The translations under genes and the position numbers were made by a program. Positions 37,801-45,026 of a stretch of DNA of 64,000 nucleotides are shown piece by piece. This DNA is from Arenibacter troitsensis (lineage in GTDB: Bacteria > Bacteroidota > Bacteroidia > Flavobacteriales > Flavobacteriaceae): assembly GCF_900177645.1 (NCBI RefSeq), contig NZ_FXAO01000006.1:62001-126000 (forward strand), in the 5' to 3' direction. Positions within the stretch are counted from its first letter, which is position 1. Each line of letters opens with the position of its first letter. Under the pieces are notes generated by a model, which worked only from the letters and a program-made list of their open reading frames with translations, searched no databases and was not told the origin of the DNA.

Positions 37801-37953
37801 TTTTGAAAACACCTGTCCCGTAACAACTATCTGACTATTTGATAAATAATCAGGCTCCAACAAAGGATTCCCTCCGACCTTTCCATGGACTCTATTTGCC
37901 AAGCTACTGCACAGGAACAACAAGGCAAAAACATGTAACATTTTATTTTTCAT
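34819..37953 (-). CDS. SusC/RagA-family TonB-dependent transporter
   Basis: A 1044-residue outer-membrane transporter with a signal peptide (about 24 residues), a carboxypeptidase-D-regulatory-like N-terminal domain (residues about 45-125, VTGQVFSKADGSLLPGVNI), a plug domain (EVIVLGYGSAKKSDLTGSV), and a long 22-strand beta-barrel ending in an aromatic residue (GAQLKF). It imports oligosaccharides released at the surface, energised by TonB. It is cotranscribed with susD. An inverted-repeat operator candidate abuts the start codon (37954-37994). The IclR-type regulator is next upstream, separated by a terminator. Confidence 0.96.
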   Translation of the reverse strand: MKNKMLHVFALLFLCSSLANRVHGKVGGNPLLEPDYLSNSQIVVTGQVFSKADGSLLPGVNIVEKGTTNGVVTDFDGNFSINVNDGNAVLVISYIGHATLEVPINGKTSVTVSLVESATGLDEVIVLGYGSAKKSDLTGSVGQVSGAELTKSSGAVLQQALQGKVAGAQITQTSGSPGADLRVRIRGSNSVYYGNDPLYVIDGVPVSDGSLSYINPNDVESISVLKDASATAIYGARGANGVVMVTTKKGKEGATEVSIDYYSGVQTVAKTLDVLNAEEWATTARLFWTRFRNGGLLSRAFSEEEIANMGEGTNWQDEIYRTAPIQNYDISVRGGNDKTKFFVSGNYFDQQGIAINSRFQKGTLRVNLDHTINEKFSIGLHLTPSFIVNKPIDSDIIYQGIVQNPVLPVRKDDGSYTSQAQIWRTTGVYMSPEHQNPVQMAYERKNIVERSRLLSDLSINYNILTGLSYKSTFGLYLDNRTGSSFTPSYFESEITRGSNGSANRNQTSKFNWLHESVLNYNKDFSNHHLDVTAGFSAQSDRDDYFSTTTWEFANNSTGYYNLGAGNEPQNPSSYRNRSSLTSVLGRVNYSFDQKYLLTVSGRYDGSSRFGGNNQFGFFPSAALAWRVNQESFLEDVEFISNMKLRVSAGRTGNQSIPLYQNVQTYGIGSPVIFGNAEYTSIVPGSLVNNDLRWEKTDQFDLGLDLGFFGWDSNFDFTVDYYYKKTTDLLLNVQIPRQGGYSSLLKNIGSVENQGLELSTGLDLNLGEVRWNINGNISFNRNKVLQLSGSDKYFGSSINQRRVGVVQKNGGAASVVMEGQPLGVFWGNIFDGLWQTQEEYDNGHMANDSNSGPGFENWRDIDGNGVFEEGIDETVIGDPNPDYTFSLSSDLMYKDFDFGFSFYGTQGNDILNAYKIEGLSQVNNQNVISLLKEAWNGPGTGNLIPIVDRPAGRSGTYPNRAATNYIEDGSFIRLQNVTLGYTFKNLSFLKNARLYVTGENLFVVTGYSGYDPEVNSRGNDNTVLGVDDGVYPKARTIRIGAQLKF

Positions 37954-37994
37954 ATTATTCTATATATGGTTATTTATTCCAAATATAGAATAAT
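37954..37994. promoter_or_regulatory. Candidate IclR operator abutting the susC start codon
   Basis: Arms ATTATTCTATA (37954-37964) and TATAGAATAAT (37984-37994) form a perfect 11-bp inverted repeat with a 19-bp spacer. The inner 35 bp (37957-37991) nearly match the element at 30832-30866, and the 17-mer ATTCCAAATATAGAATA is identical at both. The position directly before the ATG suggests a repressor that blocks transcription, or an RNA hairpin over the start. Confidence 0.6.
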
Positions 37995-38083
37995 TAATTT
38001 TACAAACAAGTAGTTACTGATAAAACTTTAATATTTTAATAAAAAACAAATTATACCTTAAAATAATGGGGTTTAAATTAAGA

Positions 38084-38124
38084 AAATAAAAAAAGGAGTT
38101 TTCTCAAGTCTGAAAACTCCTTTT
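38084..38124 (-). terminator. Terminator downstream of the iclR-type gene
   Basis: A perfect 13-bp stem (AAAAGGAGTTTTC / GAAAACTCCTTTT) with an 8-nt loop is followed on minus by a T-rich run. It lies about 30 bp after the regulator's stop and separates its transcript from susC, implying that susC has its own promoter. Confidence 0.85.
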
Positions 38125-38130
38125 ACCTAA

Positions 38131-38146
38131 ATAGAATATATTCTAA
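38131..38146. promoter_or_regulatory. Palindrome ATAGAATATATTCTAA related to the operator boxes
   Basis: It contains the perfect 14-bp palindrome TAGAATATATTCTA and the same ATAGAATA core as the operator elements at 30.8 and 37.96 kb, arranged head-to-head without spacer. It lies between the regulator's stop and its terminator, about 180 bp upstream of susC. It may be an auxiliary site for the same regulator; evidence is sequence similarity only. Confidence 0.4.
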
Positions 38147-38154
38147 TTCCCTAG

Positions 38155-38958
38155 TTATAACTCAGAATAAAAGCCAAAACGCTCCGATATCAACTTAGCA
38201 TGCTCCTTAACTTTCACACCTATTGCATTAAATGATTTTTCCGGTAACCTTTCCTCGGGGCCAGTAACCCATATTGCCGCGATAGGGGAACCATTTCTAT
38301 TAAAAATTGGAGCTCCGATACAATGGACTCCGGTAACTTCCTCTCCCCTGTCCGTAGAAAAACCAATGGTTCGAACTTCTTTTAATATCTTTTTATAGTC
38401 AGAAATGTTGGTAATTGTCTGCTTTGTATACTTCTTAAAATCCATTTTATCCAATATTTCCTTCTGCTGATTAGGTGGCATAAAGGCAATCATAGCTTTA
38501 CTAGGGGCCGCAACATTCGAAGGAAAAACGGTACCAATATCTACCCAAAATTTTATAGAATGCAAACCTGGTATTAATTCCAATACTATTCCCTCATGAT
38601 TGACCATTATTCCCAACAATACCGTTTCCTTAATATCATCTCTTAATAATCGCATAACATCGATAGATTTTTCAATTAAGGTTTGCTCATTCAACACAGA
38701 ATATCCTAGCGACAACAATTTACCGGTAATTGTAAAAGCCTTTGAGCCCTCGTTCCTATAAAGATACCCAAAATCCAACAAGGTAGAAGTTATCCTAAAT
38801 GTACTATTCATAGGTATATCCAAATGATTGCTTATATCCGTAATATTCAACCCTTCAGGATATTTCGTAAGCAACTCCAATATTTTAAGGGCCCGCTCCA
38901 AATTGGGAACACTATGTTTGGACCCTTTATTTTCTTCTTTTTCCTTTTTTACTTTCAT
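38155..38958 (-). CDS. IclR-family transcriptional regulator
   Basis: A 267-residue protein with an N-terminal winged helix-turn-helix (residues about 17-80, ERALKILELLTKYPEGLNITDISNHLDIPMNSTFRI) and a C-terminal IclR effector domain (about 90-262; VAAPSKAMIAFMP and STDRGEEVTGVHCIGAPIFN). Such proteins bind small metabolites and usually repress catabolic genes. It is the only regulator in island 1 and sits at the promoter end of its susC gene, so control of the island locus is likely. IclR regulators are less usual for SusCD loci than hybrid sensors or ECF sigma/anti-sigma pairs. A TAGAATAATT half-site lies about 65-75 bp upstream of its start. Confidence 0.93.
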   Translation of the reverse strand: MKVKKEKEENKGSKHSVPNLERALKILELLTKYPEGLNITDISNHLDIPMNSTFRITSTLLDFGYLYRNEGSKAFTITGKLLSLGYSVLNEQTLIEKSIDVMRLLRDDIKETVLLGIMVNHEGIVLELIPGLHSIKFWVDIGTVFPSNVAAPSKAMIAFMPPNQQKEILDKMDFKKYTKQTITNISDYKKILKEVRTIGFSTDRGEEVTGVHCIGAPIFNRNGSPIAAIWVTGPEERLPEKSFNAIGVKVKEHAKLISERFGFYSEL

Positions 38959-39624
38959 TACACGATAACTGATTTATGGAGTAAACTCAACAGCCCTATT
39001 AACTGAATCAAGCCTATTTATAAATTAGAATAATTTAAACATTAGAAAACGGTGAAAATAACCGACTGAAATTTAATGACAAATTAACAAGAAAATTCAA
39101 AAACCATTTAGTTCAAAATACCCGGTTATAAAATTAAGGCATTTTTTAAGATTAACGGTTTTCCTCTTGGAATTTCATTTAGAAGTGAAATTGTAATCCT
39201 TGGACCATTGAAAAAATGTATAATCCTTAAACGTAGTCCTCAAATTTAGATTCGCTTCTTCTGAATATTGTCCGACAATCTTTGCAATATTGATTGCAGG
39301 TCTACATTCATGGTAGTATTAGATTACCATACATAAATCACAATGCCCTAAACTGCAAAAACATTCTTTTCCAACAGAATTACACTTTGAAATAAAACGA
39401 ACCCAAAAGATATCATTTGAAATGATAACACTTTAAATCATGGTCCAAATGAAAAAATGAGATATTTTTTCATTTTTAATAAAGACAGAGTTAAAACTAA
39501 TGACCCCTTGCTTTTAAATTTCTGAAATCCAACTTCAACTCATTCCAATAATCACAATAACTAATTGAATATTAATTATTTATGTACATTGTCATAATAT
39601 TTTATTTCCACAATATGCCAAAAA
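38959..39624. other. Right end of island 1, non-coding
   Basis: About 665 bp of AT-rich DNA between the regulator and the end repeats of the island. No open frame or RNA gene was recognised. The iclR promoter must lie near the left side; TAGAATAATT at 39026-39035 resembles one half of the operator seen at susC. Confidence 0.5.
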
Positions 39625-39646
39625 AGTGAGCCGAAAGTGCGCGTAA
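39625..39646. repeat. Short direct repeats at the right island end (candidate arm sites)
   Basis: AGTGAGCCGAA is followed directly by AGTGCGCGTAA, an 11-bp pitch. The pair mirrors AGTGCGCGTAA-AGTGAGCG at 9638-9656 next to the integrase. Matching repeats at both ends support the island limits and suggest recombinase or excision-factor binding. Confidence 0.55.
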
Positions 39647-39663
39647 TTAGTAATTTTAAGGCG

Positions 39664-39693
39664 AAAAAAAAAAGCCTTCAATCTCTTGAAGGC
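39664..39693 (-). terminator. Rho-independent terminator behind the second tRNA-Asp fragment
   Basis: The stem GCCTTCAA / TTGAAGGC with a TCTC loop is followed on minus by ten T residues (39664-39673 as A on plus). Its position relative to the tRNA fragment equals that of the terminator at 9445-9476, but the sequence differs, as expected if it came with an integrating element. Confidence 0.8.
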
Positions 39694-39705
39694 CTTTGTT
39701 TACTA

Positions 39706-39751
39706 AGCGGTCCGGACGGGACTCGAACCCGCGACCCCCTGCGTGACAGGC
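39706..39751 (-). other. Attachment site: 3' half of tRNA-Asp (junction between islands 1 and 2)
   Basis: The first 44 bp are identical to 9477-9520 and encode, on minus, the anticodon loop, T-arm and 3' acceptor strand of tRNA-Asp (GUC). The match to a normal tRNA-Asp extends about two bases further (GC) before the sequence turns unrelated. The 5' half is missing here too, so the intact tRNA is not in the window and should lie to the right of 64 kb if a second element is integrated in tandem. Confidence 0.9.
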
Positions 39752-39865
39752 GATTAAATTGCCTTTTCATATAACACTATTTATTTTCTTATAATCTGAT
39801 TATCAGTATTTTATGTTTTTATGTTTTGCAACCAGTTTCATTATATATAACTTTAAGTGTCCATT

Positions 39866-39885
39866 TGTTGTACCTATGTTGTACC
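39866..39885. repeat. Direct repeat TGTTGTACC x2 in front of the second integrase
   Basis: TGTTGTACC occurs at 39866-39874 and 39877-39885, an 11-bp pitch, 15 bp before the integrase start. The position parallels the repeats in front of the first integrase, so these are candidate arm sites or autoregulatory sites of recombinase 2. Confidence 0.5.
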
Positions 39886-39900
39886 CATTATTGAATTGTT

Positions 39901-41109
39901 ATGGCAAGTATCAAAACAGTTTTAAGAAAAAAAGTATTTTCTGATGGCACCTTTCCAGTATGTCTAAGGGTGACCAAAAATAGAAAAACAAAATATTTTT
40001 ACACCATATTTAGATCAACCGAACTTGAGTGGAATTATTCTTCCGGTTGTTTTAACAGCAAGAATTCAAATTACATTCAAAATAATAGATTGTTGCTCAA
40101 ATTTAAGGATCGTGCCTTAAAAGTATATTCCGATCTTCAGATGGAAAAAGAGTATTTTAATCTTGACGATTTTAGTAAACGTTTCCGAGTAGATAACAAT
40201 CCGGAAAATGATTATGTATTTCCTTTTTGGGAGGAGATAATCTCAGAAATGAAACTGGCAGGTAGGATGGGAAATGCTACCATGTATGAAGAAACCATGA
40301 AATCTATAAAACAGTTTTGCAAATTTAAAAAAATAAGGTTTCAGGAAATTACAAATACCTTCTTAAATAAATATGAAGCATGGCTCCGCTCTCGAGGTGG
40401 AACAGATGGCGGAATCAGTATAAAACAACGCACATTAAGAGCGTTGTACAATAAGGCAATTGAACGGAACATCATAAAAGACACCAACCATCCATTCAAA
40501 ACCTATAAGATATCAAAACTAAAGGGTCAGGGTATCAAAAAGGCATTGGACTTTGATCAGGTAACTAAAATCATCAACTTTGACACTTCCCAATATCCAC
40601 ATTTAGAGGATGCCAAAAATTATTTTGTGTTCAGCTTTTATACCCGAGGAATGAATTATACGGATATGATGGTTCTCAAATGGCAAGATGTTGATGCAAC
40701 CACCATTTCTTATATTCGAAATAAAACCAAGGGCAGGTTTGTTATTACTATCCTTCCGCCAGTACAAGAAATCCTCAATTATTATAAACAACATTCGTTG
40801 CCTACTAAATACGTGTTTCCCATACTTTTAAAGGATGGTCTAACTCCGGCCCAAATTGATAATCGCAAAAAGAAGACCCTAGCCAAATATAATCGAGACT
40901 TAAAGGAAATAGCCAGCCTCTGTGGGATAAACAAATCCTTGTCCAGCTATGTGGCCCGACATAGTTTTGCCAATTGTTTAAAACAAAAAGGAGTAGCTAC
41001 AGATGTTATCGGCGAATCACTGGGGCATAAAGACTTAACTACTACCCAAGTATATTTAAAAGAATTGGGCAGTACCGTACTTGACGATGCGGCGGCTTTG
41101 CTGCTTTGA
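39901..41109 (+). CDS. Tyrosine recombinase/integrase of island 2
   Basis: A 402-residue recombinase with the same layout as the island-1 enzyme but clearly different sequence. Catalytic residues are seen as Arg in FYTRGMNYTDMM, RH in YVARHSFANC, GH in SLGHKDLTTT, and Y385 in QVYLKE. As in the first enzyme, the leading His of HxxR is Tyr. It follows a tRNA-Asp fragment by 150 bp. Because the two enzymes use the same target but differ in sequence, the islands probably arrived separately rather than by duplication. Confidence 0.92.
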   Translation: MASIKTVLRKKVFSDGTFPVCLRVTKNRKTKYFYTIFRSTELEWNYSSGCFNSKNSNYIQNNRLLLKFKDRALKVYSDLQMEKEYFNLDDFSKRFRVDNNPENDYVFPFWEEIISEMKLAGRMGNATMYEETMKSIKQFCKFKKIRFQEITNTFLNKYEAWLRSRGGTDGGISIKQRTLRALYNKAIERNIIKDTNHPFKTYKISKLKGQGIKKALDFDQVTKIINFDTSQYPHLEDAKNYFVFSFYTRGMNYTDMMVLKWQDVDATTISYIRNKTKGRFVITILPPVQEILNYYKQHSLPTKYVFPILLKDGLTPAQIDNRKKKTLAKYNRDLKEIASLCGINKSLSSYVARHSFANCLKQKGVATDVIGESLGHKDLTTTQVYLKELGSTVLDDAAALLL

Positions 41110-41964
41110 CCGATTTATGACGGTTAGAGAATTCAACCTGTTTATCACTTTTTTTTATTCATTACAAGTACTGAATGGAATTTATATTTATTTGATTGTT
41201 TGAAACAGTTTGGTTTTAAATTTCATTTGCATAACGTTCTAATGCTTCCGCCTTGGCCCAATTATCTGTATACTCAAAGGTTTATTTCCATATTTACTGT
41301 CTATTACAATTGACAAGTCCCAAATTAAAAAATTGCGCGGTCCAACAATGATAGAAAGTTATAAAGTGGTAACCGTAAACTAGCCCTGGGTTTTTTGAAT
41401 ATTTCAAGTGTCCAGTAGAGAAATCCATTAATGTCTCTAAATTTATGGAACATAGAAAACAGCACACCTTTAATTATTAATACGTTACCGAACCAGAATA
41501 ACTTTCTGCACAGTGTTCCATTGAAATTTGTTTATCCTTCAAAATTTTCAGGGCTTGTTATAAGCCAATAGATGTAGTGAGTATTTCAACGCGCTTTTAC
41601 GTTTTTACTTTAAAAATCAAAGACCATAATTCTATCGCGAACAAAACCTACATATTTCCGTCACATATCAAGTTTCGATACTGAACAATCAATCGTTTTC
41701 TTACATCATAAAATAACCTAATATAAACATGGCATTAAATCTTAGGTGGACAAAAATTCATTAAAAGAGTAAAATCGTACAAAACCGGAAATTAACAGCA
41801 CAGTACAGGATAGGCCTCCAAATTTTAGACTTTAATCTTGTTGTAAATCAAAGGTTAAAATCCATTGACGATTCTAGACAAAGGCGTTTGGACTACAATA
41901 GTTCTTACTGACAAATCCACCAAATTTATCTAGATCAATAATTACTAAACTAAACTCATAAAAC
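41110..41964. other. Long intergenic region before the second susC, no gene seen
   Basis: 855 bp of AT-rich DNA between the integrase and the SusC gene. No frame of useful length and no hairpin terminator could be identified. On minus at about 41220-41290 a 21-codon tail (reading TFEYTDNWAKAEALERYANE) ends in a stop and looks like the remnant of an eroded gene, but it is too short to name. The susC promoter should be near the right side. Confidence 0.4.
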
Positions 41965-44900
41965 ATGAAAAAAAAGATTTTAAAACAATCGAAGTTGCTT
42001 TTCGCACTATTTGCGTTAAGCCTTTACAGCTATTCTGCAATAGCCCAAGACCCCGGTGTTTCGGGTACGGTAAAGGCATCGGACGGCATGCCGATACCTG
42101 GGGTGAATATCGTTCAGAAGGGGACCACAAATGGGGTTGTCACCGATTTTGATGGCAATTATTCTATAAACCTTACTGATGGCGCCAGAATTCTCGTATT
42201 CTCTTACCTAGGATATCAGACCCTAGAAGAGACCGTTGGTAATAGGGCCACAGTAAACGTTACCCTACTTGAAGACACTCAAGCCTTGGACGAAGTGGTG
42301 GTAATTGGTTATGGTACCCAGCGGAAATCCGACCTAACAGGTTCTGTAGCCTCCGTAAGCTCTGAAGATATTACCCAAGTTCCATCTTCTAGGGTGGATC
42401 AGGTTTTACAGGGTAGGGCTGCCGGTGTTCAAGTAACACAAACTAGTGGTGCGCCAGGCGCAGGTACAGTTATTAGGGTAAGGGGTGGTAATTCCATTAC
42501 AGGAAGTAACGAACCACTCTGGGTCATTGATGGTATTGTTGTTGGAACCAATTTCAACTTGAACAACATTAACGCCAACGACATTAAATCCATAGAAATA
42601 TTGAAAGATGCCTCTTCTATTGCCATTTACGGTTCCAGAGGTGCGAATGGTGTAGTTCTGGTAACCACCAAAAATGGTGCCGGTGCCGGGGTGGGAAAAC
42701 CTCAGGTAAGTGTAAACCTGTACACCAGTATGCAAATGGTACCAGAGCAACCAGATATGCTCTCTCAAGCAGAACAAATAGCTTTCACAAACGAAAGTGC
42801 ACAGTTTAGATCTGCGGCATTACCATTTCCCAATGATCCATCTACCTATCCCAACAACGATTGGTATGAGTTGTTAATGGGTCCATCACCAATTTATAAT
42901 GCAGATGTTTCTATAGCCGGTACTTCAGAAAACGGCAATGTCAATTATTACAATTCATTAAACTATTTCAACCAAGATGGACTAATCATAAGTTCTGGTA
43001 TTGAAAAATATATTTTCAGATCAAACTTGGATCTGAGGTTAAGTGATAAATTGAAAACAGGTTTCCGTATCAACTATTCCAGAATCAATCAAGATAACGG
43101 TGTTGTTGGTTTTGGAAATGTTTTCGCCAACCTTCCAACACAACCAATTTATAATGAAGATGGCACATTTAATGGATTTGATGAAGTTATTGGTGCACCA
43201 TGGTCCAATCCAATAGCAAATGCACAGTTGAATACGAATGAGACATTCACCAATAATTTATTGGCAACGGTTTATTTAGAGTATAGTCCATGGAAGAAGT
43301 GGATGATACGATCAACATTTAGTCCGGAATTTAACAACATCAAACAAAACAGATTTATCTCTAGCCAAAGTCCGGATCTATTGGAAGTAGGCGACCTTGG
43401 CAGGGCTAGTGTACGCACCGTTGCCAGCACTGGTTGGAACAATGAAAATACTGTACAATATCAATCGGATTTGGGTGAAAATCATAACGTGACGGCACTT
43501 GCTGGTGCTTCATTTCAAAAAGTATATACAGAAGTTGCAGAAGCAGAAGCTTTTGGTATTACCAGTGATGCTACAGGTTTTAACAACCTGGGTTTTTCTG
43601 ACCCTACCAGATCAGTAGTAAGTAGTGACTATGACGGCTTTCAAGTAGCATCGTTTTTTGGAAGGCTAAATTATAGTTATAAGGACAAATACCTACTTAC
43701 CTTGGTAGGTAGAACAGATGGTAGTTCGGTATTTGCAGAAGGCAACAAATATGAATTCTACCCGTCCATAGCAGGAGCTTGGAAAATCAGCGAAGAGGCC
43801 TTTATGCAGGACCAGAGCTTTTTTCACGATTTAAAACTTCGTGCCAGCTACGGTAAATCCGGTAATCAAGCCATTGGGCCTTACAGGACGCTAGGTTTAC
43901 TCACAGAGGCCAACACTTCTCTCAATGGTGCTGAAGTACCAGGTTTAACATTGGGAAGACCTTCAAATCCTAAATTAAAATGGGAAACAACTACTTCTCT
44001 GGATATAGCATTGGAAGCATCCATGTTTGGCGGTAAGCTTTTTACGGAATTCAACTATTACCAAAAAGAGACCAATGACCTGTTATTGGATGTTACCATC
44101 CCTAGGCAAACAGGGTTTACCAGCCAATTGCAAAACGTTGGATCCTTAGAAAATAAAGGATGGGAGCTTTTAGTAAACTCAACCAATATATCCAATGCCA
44201 ACTTTAACTGGAAAACCACTTTAACATTGTCGTCCAACAAGAACAAAATATTAGATCTTGGCGGGGTAGATTTTATTGATGTTACTGTAGATGCAATATT
44301 GGGTTCGGGGAACACGCGCTTAATTGTAGGTGAACCTGTACCTGTCTTTACAGGAGTTAGGTATTTGGGAACGTGGAAGAGTCAAGAAGAGATCGACGCT
44401 TCAGGTTTAACGGATCCCCAAGTAGTAGGTGGATCCAGGTTTGAGGATTTAAACGGAGATGGGATAATATCTACAGAAGATAATGTTGTTCTAGGAGATC
44501 CCACACCAGATCTGATCTATGGCTTCGAAAATTCCTTTTCCTATAAGAATTTGGACTTTTCATTTTACTTTCAAGGTACTACGGGAAATGAAGTGTTCAA
44601 TTTAAGAACTCGGAACCATTATTTTAATAGAGGGGAAACTACAAAATTTGGAGATTTACGAAATCGCTGGACTCTAGACAACCCTACTTCTGACATTCCC
44701 AGGGCAGGGGCAGATTCCGTAACAAACACTCCTAGTAACTCGGAATATGTAGAGGACGGATCGCATTTACGCCTTAAAACAGCAAGAATAGCCTATAATT
44801 TTCCTGTAGAAAAAATGGGTTGGGGAGACAGTGTAAAAAACATGAGTCTATATATTTCCGGAAGTAATTTACTGCTATTCTCCAATTTTAGATTGATAGA

Positions 44901-45015
44901 TCCAGAAACAAGTAATTTCGGAAGAAATGGCTTAGGTAATATAGCTCAAGGTTATTCTGATGGTGAATATCCTAATCCACGAGTGTTGACAGTTGGTCTA
45001 AACGTAACCTTTTAA
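41965..45015 (+). CDS. SusC/RagA-family TonB-dependent transporter
   Basis: A 1016-residue transporter with signal peptide (cleavage near SAIAQD, residue 27), N-terminal carboxypeptidase-D-like domain (VSGTVKASDGMPIPGVNIVQ), plug domain (EVVVIGYGTQRKSDLTGSV) and beta-barrel ending in aromatic Phe (GLNVTF). It takes up the oligosaccharides of the island-2 glycan. susD follows 11 bp later. Expression is probably controlled by the hybrid sensor beginning at 63679, judging from locus type, not from a visible binding site. Confidence 0.96.
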   Translation: MKKKILKQSKLLFALFALSLYSYSAIAQDPGVSGTVKASDGMPIPGVNIVQKGTTNGVVTDFDGNYSINLTDGARILVFSYLGYQTLEETVGNRATVNVTLLEDTQALDEVVVIGYGTQRKSDLTGSVASVSSEDITQVPSSRVDQVLQGRAAGVQVTQTSGAPGAGTVIRVRGGNSITGSNEPLWVIDGIVVGTNFNLNNINANDIKSIEILKDASSIAIYGSRGANGVVLVTTKNGAGAGVGKPQVSVNLYTSMQMVPEQPDMLSQAEQIAFTNESAQFRSAALPFPNDPSTYPNNDWYELLMGPSPIYNADVSIAGTSENGNVNYYNSLNYFNQDGLIISSGIEKYIFRSNLDLRLSDKLKTGFRINYSRINQDNGVVGFGNVFANLPTQPIYNEDGTFNGFDEVIGAPWSNPIANAQLNTNETFTNNLLATVYLEYSPWKKWMIRSTFSPEFNNIKQNRFISSQSPDLLEVGDLGRASVRTVASTGWNNENTVQYQSDLGENHNVTALAGASFQKVYTEVAEAEAFGITSDATGFNNLGFSDPTRSVVSSDYDGFQVASFFGRLNYSYKDKYLLTLVGRTDGSSVFAEGNKYEFYPSIAGAWKISEEAFMQDQSFFHDLKLRASYGKSGNQAIGPYRTLGLLTEANTSLNGAEVPGLTLGRPSNPKLKWETTTSLDIALEASMFGGKLFTEFNYYQKETNDLLLDVTIPRQTGFTSQLQNVGSLENKGWELLVNSTNISNANFNWKTTLTLSSNKNKILDLGGVDFIDVTVDAILGSGNTRLIVGEPVPVFTGVRYLGTWKSQEEIDASGLTDPQVVGGSRFEDLNGDGIISTEDNVVLGDPTPDLIYGFENSFSYKNLDFSFYFQGTTGNEVFNLRTRNHYFNRGETTKFGDLRNRWTLDNPTSDIPRAGADSVTNTPSNSEYVEDGSHLRLKTARIAYNFPVEKMGWGDSVKNMSLYISGSNLLLFSNFRLIDPETSNFGRNGLGNIAQGYSDGEYPNPRVLTVGLNVTF

Positions 45016-45026
45016 TAAAAACACAG

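Larger units (their letters stand above)
9477..39749. mobile_element. Genomic island 1 (about 30 kb), integrated at tRNA-Asp
   Basis: The segment is bounded by exact 44-bp direct repeats of the tRNA-Asp 3' half (9477-9520 and 39706-39749), each with a tRNA terminator on its left. A tyrosine recombinase gene (9697-10953) lies 180 bp inside the left end. Both ends carry 11-bp-pitch direct repeats with the AGTGCGCGTAA motif. Apart from the integrase, all cargo is on minus and forms one glycan-utilisation locus with its IclR regulator at the right end. No relaxase, conjugation or phage structural gene is visible, so transfer would depend on another element or on transformation. Confidence 0.85.

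Noticed and set aside
39901-41109. The second integrase as a duplicate of the first
   Set aside because: The two share layout and catalytic motifs but differ over most of their length, so a recent duplication is not supported.
41225-41290. Minus-strand 21-codon tail (TFEYTDNWAKAEALERYANE) as a gene
   Set aside because: It is preceded by a stop and no start or domain exists; at most it is a tiny remnant and too short to name.
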